Assembly (NCBI GenBank): GCA_032433765.1
Contig: JAVIAB010000041.1
Coordinates: 82,521,928 to 82,585,927 of the forward strand
DNA from: Megaustenia siamemsis
Taxonomy: Eukaryota > Mollusca > Gastropoda > Stylommatophora > Ariophantidae
DNA: 64,000 nt
Direction: 5' to 3'
The position numbers and the translations under genes were made by a program. Numbering within the stretch: position 1 is the first letter of the stretch; each line of letters begins with the position of its first letter. Under the pieces are notes generated by a model, which worked only from the letters and a program-made list of their open reading frames with translations, was not told the DNA's origin and searched no databases. Below, in pieces: positions 55,280-64,000 of this stretch.

Positions 55280-58200
55280 AGAATACTGTGTCTATAACAG
55301 ATCTACTAGAGATAACTGTGTATATAACAGATCTACTAGAGATAACTGTGTCTATAACAGATCTACTAGAGATAACTGTGTCTATAACAGACCTACTAGA
55401 GACAACTGTGTCTATAACAGACCTACTAGAGATAACTGTGTCTATAACAGACCTACTAGAGATAACTGTGTCTATAACAGATCTACTAGAGATAACTGTG
55501 TCTATAACAGACCTACTAGAGATAACTGTCTCTATAACAGACCTACTAGAGATAACTGTGTCTATAACAGACCTACTAGAGATAACTGTGTCTATAACAA
55601 ACCTACTAGAGATAACTGTGTCTATAACAGACCTACTAGAGATAACTGTGTCTATAGCAGACCTACTAGAGATAACTGACTCTATAATAGACCTACTAGA
55701 GATAACTGACTCTATAACAGACCTACTAGAGATAACTGTGTCTATAGCAGACCTACTAGAGATAACTGACTCTATAATAGACCTACTAGAGATAACTGTG
55801 TCTATATCAGACCTACTAGAGATGACTGTGTCTATATCAGACCTACTAGAGATAAATATCTCTATATCAGACCTACTAGTTGTAATTGTCTCTATATCAG
55901 ACCTACTAGAGATAACTGTGTCTATATCAGACCTACTAGAGATAACTGTGTCTATATCAGACTTACTAGAGATAACTGTCTCTATATCAGACCTACTAGA
56001 GATAACTGTGTCTATATCAGACCTACTAGAGATAACTGTGTCTATATCAGACCTACTAGAGATAACTGTGTCTATATCAGACCTACTAGAGATAACTGTG
56101 TCTATATCAGACCTACTAGAAATAACTGTGTCTATATCAGCCTTACTAGAGATAACTGTCTCTACATCATACCTACTAGAGATAACTGTCTCTATATCAG
56201 ACCTACTAGAGATAACTGTGTCTATAACAGACCTACTAGAGATAACTGTCTCTAAATCAGACCTACTAGAGATAACTGTCTCTATATCAGACCTACTAGA
56301 GATAACTGTGTCTATATCGGACCTACTAGAGATAACTGTGTCTATAACAGACCTACCAGAGAAAACTGTGTCTATAAAAGACCTACCTGAAATAATTGTG
56401 TCTATAGCAGACCTACCAGAGGTTATTGTGTCTATAACAGATCTACCAGAGATAACTGTGTCTATATCAGACCTACCAGAGATAACTGTGTCTATAACAG
56501 ACCTACCAGAAATAACTGTGTCCATAACAGACCTACCATAGATATCTGTTTCTATAACAGACCTACCAGAGATAACTGTGTCTATAACAGACCTACCAGA
56601 GATAACTTTGTCTATAACAGACCTACCAGAGATAACTGTGTCTATAACAGACCTACCAGAGATAACTGTGTCTATAACAGACCTACCAGAGATAACTGTG
56701 TCTATAACAGACCTACCAGAGATAACTGTGTCAATAACAGACCTACCAGAGATAACTGTGTCTATAACAGACCTACCAGAGATAACTGTCTATAACAGAC
56801 CTACCAGGGATAACTGTCTATAACAGACCTACCAGAGATAACTGTATCTATAACAGACCTACCAGGGATAACTGTCTATAACAGACCTACCAGAGATAAC
56901 TGTCTATAACAGACCTACCAGAGATAACTGTGTCTATAACAGACCTACTAGAGATAACTGTGTCTATAACAGACCTACTAGAGATAACTGTGTCTATAAC
57001 AGACCTACTAGAGATAACTGTGTCTATAACAGACCTACCAGAGACAACTGTCTATAACAGACCTACCAGAGATAACTGTGTCTATAACAGACCTACCAGA
57101 GATAACTGTGTCTATAACATACCTACCAGAGATAACTGTCTATAACAGACCTACCAGGGATAACTGTCTATAACAGACCTACTAGAGATAACTGTCTCTA
57201 TATCAGACCTACTAGAGATAACTGTGTCTATATCAGACCTACTAGAGATAACTGTGTCTATTTCAGACTTACTAGAGATAACTGTCTCTATATCAAACCT
57301 ACTAGAGATAACTGTGCCTATATCAGACCTACTAGAGATAACTGTGTCTATATCAGACCTACTAGAGATAACTGTATCTATATCAGACCTACTAGAGATA
57401 ACTGTGTCTATATCAGACCTACTAGAGATAACTGTGTCTATATCAGCCTTACTAGAGATAACTGTCTCTATATCATACCTACTAGAGATAACTGTGTCTA
57501 TATCAGACCTACTAGAGATAACTGTGTCTATAACAGACCTACTAGAGATAACTGTCTCTATATCAGACCTACTAGAGATAACTGTCTCTATATCAGACCT
57601 ACTAGAGATAACTGTCTCTATATCAGACCTACTAGTGATAACTGTCTCTATATCAGACCTACTAGAGATAACTGTGTCTATAACAGACCTACTAGAGATA
57701 ACTGTCTCTATAACAGACCTACCAGAGATAACTGTCTCTATAACAGACCTACCAGAGATAAGTGTATCTATAACAGACCTACCAGAGAAAACTGTCTCTA
57801 TAACAGACCTACCAGAGATAAGTGTATCTATAACAGACCTACCAGAGATAACTGTCTCTATAACAGACCTACCAGAGATAAGTGTATCTATAACAGACCT
57901 ACCAGAGATAACTGTCTCTATAACAGACCTACCAGAGATAAGTGTATTTATAACAGACCTACCAGAGATAAGTGTATCTATAACAGACCTACCAGAGATA
58001 AGTGTATCTATAACAGACCTACCATAGATAAGTGTATCTATAACAGACCTACCTGAGATAAGTGTATCTATATCAGAGCTACCAGAGATAAGTGTATCTA
58101 TAACAGACCTACCAGAGATAAGTGTATCTATAACAGACCTACCAGAGATAACTGTCTCTATAACAGACCTACCAGAGTTAAGTGTATCTATAACAGACCT

Positions 58201-61200
58201 ACCAGAGATAAGTGTATCTATAACAGACCTACCAGAGATAAGTGTATCTATAACAGACCTACCATAGATAAGTGTATCTATAACAGACCTACCTGAGATA
58301 AGTGTATCTATATCAGAGCTACCAGAGATAAGTGTATCTATAACAGACCTACCAGAGATAAGTGTATCTATAACAGACCTACCAGAGATAAGTGTATCTA
58401 TAACAGACCTACCAGAGATAAGTGTATCTATAACAGACCTACCAGAGATAAGTGTATCTATAACAGACCTACCAGAGATAAGTGTATCTATAACAGACCT
58501 ACCTGAGATAAGTGTATCTATAACAGACCTACCTGAGATAACTGTCTCTATAACAGACCTACCTGAGATAAGTGTATCTATAACAGACCTACCTGAGATA
58601 AGTGTATCTATAACAGACCTACCAGAGATAACTGTCTCTATAACAGACCTACCTGAGATAAGTGTATCTATAACAGACCTACCTGAGATAAGTGTATCTA
58701 TAACAGACCTACCTGAGATAACTATATCTATAACAGACCTACCTGAGATAACTATCTCTATAACAGACCTACCAGAGATAACTATCTCTATAACAGACCT
58801 ACTAGAGATAACTGTGTCTATATCAGACCTACTAGAGATAACTGTGTCTATATCAGACCTACTAGAGATAACTATGTCTATATCAGACCTACTAGAGATA
58901 ACTGTGTCTATATCAGACCTACTAGATATAACTGTCTCTATATCAGACCTACTAGTTGTAACTGTCTCTATATCAGACCTATTAGAGATAACTGTGTCTA
59001 TATCAGACCTACTAGAGATAACTGTGTCTATATCAGACTTACTAGAGATAACTGTCTCTATATCAGACCTACTAGAGATAACTGTGTCTATATCAGACCT
59101 ACTAGAGATAACTGTGTCTATATCAGACCTACTAGAGATAACTGTGTCTATATCAGACCTACTAGAGATAACTGTGTCTATATCAGACCTACTAGAGATA
59201 ACTGTGTCTATATCAGCCTTACTAGAGATAACTGTCTCTATATCATACCTACTAGAGATAACTGTCTCTATATCAGACCTTCTAGAGATAACTGTGTCTA
59301 TAACAGACCTACTAGAGATAACTGTCTCTATATCAGACCTACTAGAGATAACTGTCTCTATATCAGACCTACTAGAGATAACTGTGTCTATATCGGACAT
59401 ACTAGTGATAACTGTGTCTATAACAGACCTACCAGAGATAACTGTGTCTATAAAAGACCTACCTGAAATAATTGTGTCTATAGCAGACCTACCAGAGGTA
59501 ATTGTGTCTATAACAGATCTACCAGAGATAACTGTGTCTATATCAGACCTACCAGAGATAACTGTGTCTATAACAGACCTACCAGAAATAACTGTGTCCA
59601 TAACAGACCTACCATAGATAACTGTTTCTATAACAGACCTACCAGAGATAACTTTGTCTATAACAGACCTACCAGAGATAACTTTGTCTATAACAGACCT
59701 ACCAGAGATAACTGTGTCTATAACAGACCTACCAGAGATAACTGTGTCTATAACAGACCTACCAGAGATAACTGTGTCTATAACAGACCTACCAGAGATA
59801 ACTGTGTCAATAACAGACCTACCAGAGATAACTGTGTCTATAACAGACCTACCAGAGATAACTGTCTATAACAGACCTACCAGGGATAACTGTCTATAAC
59901 AGACCTACCAGAGATAACTGTATCTATAACAGACCTACCAGGGATAACTGTCTATAACAGACCTACCAGAGATAACTGTCTATAACCGACCTACCAGAGA
60001 TAACTGTGTCTATAACAGACCTACTAGAGATAACTGTGTCTATAACAGACCTACTAGAGATAACTGTGTCTATAAAAGACCTACTAGAGATAACTGTGTC
60101 TATAACAGACCTACATATGATAACTGTCTATAACAGACCTACCAGAGATAACTGTGTCTATAACAGACCTACTAGAGATAACTGTGTCTATAACACACCT
60201 ACCAGAGATAACTGTCTATAACAGACCTACCAGGGATAACTGTCTATAACAGACCTACTAGAGATAACTGTTTCTATATCAGACCTACTAGAGATAACAG
60301 TGTCTATATCAGACCTACTAGAGATAACTGTGTCTATATCAGACTTACTAGAGATAACTGTCTCTATATCAGACCTACTAGAGATAACTGTGTCTATATC
60401 AGACCTACTAGAGATAACTGTGTCTATATCAGACCTACTAGAGATAACTGTATCTATATCAGACCTACTAGAGATAACTGTGTCTATATCAGACCTACTA
60501 GAAATAACTGTGTCTATATCAGACCTACTAGAGATAACTGTATCTATATCAGACCTACTAGAGATAACTGTCTCTATATCAGACCTACTAGAGATAACTG
60601 TCTCTATATCAGACCTACTAGAGATAACTGTCTCTATATCAGACATACTAGAGATAACTGTCTCTATATCAGACCTACTAGAGATAACTGTGTCTATAAC
60701 AGACCTACCAGAGATAACTGTCTCTATAACAGACCTACCAGAGATAACTGTCTCTATAACAGACCTACCAGAGATAACTGTCTATAACAGACCTACCAGA
60801 GAAAACTGTCTCTATAACAGACCTACCAGAGATAAGTGTATCTATAACAGACCTACCAGAGATAACTGTCTCTATAACAGACCTACCAGAGATAAGTGTA
60901 TCTATAACAGACCTACCAGAGATAACTGTCTCTATAACAGACCTACCAGAGATAAGTGTATTTATAACAGACCTACCAGAGATAAGTGTATCTATAACAG
61001 ACCTACCAGAGATAACTGTGTCAATAACAGACCTACCATAGATAAGTGTATCTATAACAGACCTACCTGAGATAAGTGTATGTATACCAGAGCTACCAGA
61101 GATAAGTGTATCTATAACAGACCTACCAGAGATAAGTGTATCTATAACAGACCTACCAGAGATAACTGTCTCTATAACAGACCTACCAGAGTAAAGTGTA

Positions 61201-64000
61201 TCTATAACAGACCTACCAGAGATAAGTGTATCTATAACAGACCTACTAGAGATAAGTGTATCTATATCAGAGCTACCAGAGATAAGTGTATCTATAACAG
61301 ACCTACCTGAGATAAGTGTATCTATAACAGACCTACCAGAGATAACTGTCTCTATAACAGACCTACCTGAGATAAGTGTATCTATAACAGACCTACCAGA
61401 GATAACTGTCTCTATAACAGACCTACCTGAGATAAGTGTATCTATAACAGACCTACCTGAGATAAGTGTATCTATAACAGACCTACCTGAGATAACTATA
61501 TCTATAACAGACCTACCTGAGATAACTATCTCTATAACAGACCTACCAGAGATAACTATCTCTATAACAGACCTACTAGAGATAACTGTGTCTATATCAG
61601 ACCTACTAGAGATAACTGTGTCTATATCAGACCTACTAGAGATAACTATGTCTATATCAGACCTACTAGAGATAACTGTGTCTATATCAGACCTACTAGA
61701 TATAACTGTCTCTATATCAGACCTACTAGTTGTAACTGTCTCTATATCAGACCTATTAGAGATAACTGTGTCTATATCAGACCTACTAGAGATAACTGTG
61801 TCTATATCAGACTTACTAGAGATAACTGTCACTATATCAGACCTACTAGAGATAACTGTGTCTATATCAGACCTACTAGAGATAACTGTGTCTATATCAG
61901 ACCTACTAGAGATAAATGTGTCTATATCAGACCTACTAGAGATAACTGTGTCTATATCAGACCTACTAGAGATAACTGTGTCTATATCAGCCTTACTAGA
62001 GATAACTGTCTCTATATCATACCTACTAGAGATAACTGTCTCTATATCAGACCTTCTAGAGATAACTGTGTCTATAACAGACCTACTAGAGATAACTGTC
62101 TCTATATCAGACCTACTAGAGATAACTGTCTCTATATCAGACCTACTAGAGATAACTGTGTCTATATCGGACATACTAGTGATAACTGTGTCTATAACAG
62201 ACCTACCAGAGATAACTGTGTCTATAAAAGACCTACCTGAAATAATTGTGTCTATAGCAGACCTACCAGAGGTAATTGTGTCTATAACAGATCTACCAGA
62301 GATAACTGTGTCTATATCAGACCTACCAGAGATAACTGTGTCTATAACAGACCTACCAGAAATAACTGTGTCCATAACAGACCTACCATAGATAACTGTT
62401 TCTATAACAGACCTACCAGAGATAACTTTGTCTATAACAGACCTACCAGAGATAACTTTGTCTATAACAGACCTACCAGAGATAACTGTGTCTATAACAG
62501 ACCTACCAGAGATAACTGTGTCTATAACAGACCTACCAGAGATAACTGTGTCTATAACAGACCTACCAGAGATAACTGTGTCAATAACAGACCTACCAGA
62601 GATAACTGTGTCTATAACAGACCTACCAGAGATAACTGTCTATAACAGACCTACCAGGGATAACTGTCTACAACAGACCTACCAGAGATAACTGTATCTA
62701 TAACAGACCTACCAGGGATAACTGTCTATAACAGACCTACCAGAGATAACTGTCTATAACAGACCTACCAGAGATAACTGTGTCTATAACAGACCTACTA
62801 GAGATAACTGTGTCTATAACAGACCTACTAGAGATAACTGTGTCTATAAAAGACCTACTAGAGATAACTGTGTCTATAACAGACCTACATATGATAACTG
62901 TCTATAACAGACCTACCAGAGATAACTGTGTCTATAACAGACCTACTAGAGATAACTGTGTCTATAACACACCTACCAGAGATAACTGTCTATAACAGAC
63001 CTACCAGGGATAACTGTCTATAACAGACCTACTAGAGATAACTGTTTCTATATCAGACCTACTAGAGATAACAGTGTCTATATCAGACCTACTAGAGATA
63101 ACTGTGTCTATATCAGACTTACTAGAGATAACTGTCTCTATATCAGACCTACTAGAGATAACTGTGTCTATATCAGACCTACTAGAGATAACTGTGTCTA
63201 TATCAGACCTACTAGAGATAACTGTATCTATATCAGACCTACTAGAGATAACTGTGTCTATATCAGACCTACTAGAAATAACTGTGTCTATATCAGACCT
63301 ACTAGAGATAACTGTATCTATATCAGACCTACTAGAGATAACTGTCTCTATATCAGACCTACTAGAGATAACTGTCTCTATATCAGACCTACTAGAGATA
63401 ACTGTCTCTATATCAGACATACTAGAGATAACTGTCTCTATATCAGACCTACTAGAGATAACTGTGTCTATAACAGACCTACCAGAGATAACTGTCTCTA
63501 TAACAGACCTACCAGAGATAACTGTCTCTATAACAGACCTACCAGAGATAACTGTCTATAACAGACCTACCAGAGAAAACTGTCTCTATAACAGACCTAC
63601 CAGAGATAAGTGTATCTATAACAGACCTACCAGAGATAACTGTCTCTATAACAGACCTACCAGAGATAAGTGTATCTATAACAGACCTACCAGAGATAAC
63701 TGTCTCTATAACAGACCTACCAGAGATAAGTGTATTTATAACAGACCTACCAGAGATAAGTGTATCTATAACAGACCTACCAGAGATAACTGTGTCAATA
63801 ACAGACCTACCATAGATAAGTGTATCTATAACAGACCTACCTGAGATAAGTGTATGTATACCAGAGCTACCAGAGATAAGTGTATCTATAACAGACCTAC
63901 CAGAGATAAGTGTATCTATAACAGACCTACCAGAGATAACTGTCTCTATAACAGACCTACCAGAGTAAAGTGTATCTATAACAGACCTACCAGAGATAAG
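55280..64000. repeat. Satellite-like array, 30-bp unit with higher-order period
   Basis: About 290 copies of TCTATAACAGACCTACYAGA plus GATAACTGTG, with a 26-bp variant lacking GTCT. Large blocks recur: 57224, 60300 and 63074 begin matching segments, as do 56930, 60006 and 62780, giving higher-order steps of 3,076 and 2,774 bp. The last two copies are nearly identical. The array runs off the window. Frames up to 816 codons on both strands follow from the 10-codon period. Confidence 0.96.

Noticed and set aside
57151..59601. 816-codon minus-strand frame, and similar 415-536-codon frames in 55.3-62.4 kb
   Set aside because: The frame is a 10-residue period from the 30-bp satellite; frames are open on both strands and share no start context or domain.

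Overview
The window is animal nuclear DNA. It holds spliced gene fragments with GT/AG introns, a pol III tRNA gene, many short 5'-truncated non-LTR retrotransposons (LINEs), tRNA-derived SINEs, and no operons or bacterial promoters. The mix of RTE-like LINEs, an RNase H-bearing LINE and SINEs of this kind, plus very heavy minisatellite load, suggests a lophotrochozoan, perhaps a gastropod mollusc. The taxon is an inference. More than half of the 64 kb is tandem repeat. Most long open frames are artefacts of repeat units whose length is a multiple of three, or that stay open in every frame, and are not genes.

Layout. 1-2.2 kb: three tandem arrays. 2.4-7.6 kb, minus strand: an apparently complete four-exon gene for a GTSF1-like protein with two CHHC zinc fingers (a PIWI/piRNA-pathway factor family); its introns are filled by 74-, 78-, 33- and 27/30-bp minisatellites. 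7.7-12.2 kb: another array, a SINE split in two by a LINE, and a second SINE. 12.6-15.2 kb: two LINE copies, one carrying a further insertion. 15.2 kb: a small promoter-like region (ETS and NRF1-type motifs) with a possible first exon. 16.7-22.1 kb: a decayed RRM/coiled-coil reading frame and its 3' flank, interrupted by a LINE with clean target-site duplications (TSDs). 22.1-23.4 kb: a LINE 3' end whose last coding segment has become an 18-copy minisatellite. 24.6-31.5 kb: arrays with LINE fragments and a tRNA-Phe gene. 31.5-38.9 kb: LINE copies inserted in or beside arrays, including two pairs of arrays present in opposite orientations. 39-48.8 kb: many arrays and SINEs, including a probable SINE within a SINE. 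49.5-51.35 kb: a LINE interrupted by a 1,087-bp element that starts with ETS/YY1-like motifs and ends like the RNase H LINE. 51.4 kb: a single EF-hand exon with good splice sites. 51.6-64 kb: a 44-bp array and then an 8.7-kb 30-bp satellite with a higher-order period, running off the window.

The host genes supported are the GTSF1-like gene, the EF-hand exon and tRNA-Phe. The rest is a dense record of nested retrotransposition and repeat expansion. All family assignments are from motif reading, with no database search.
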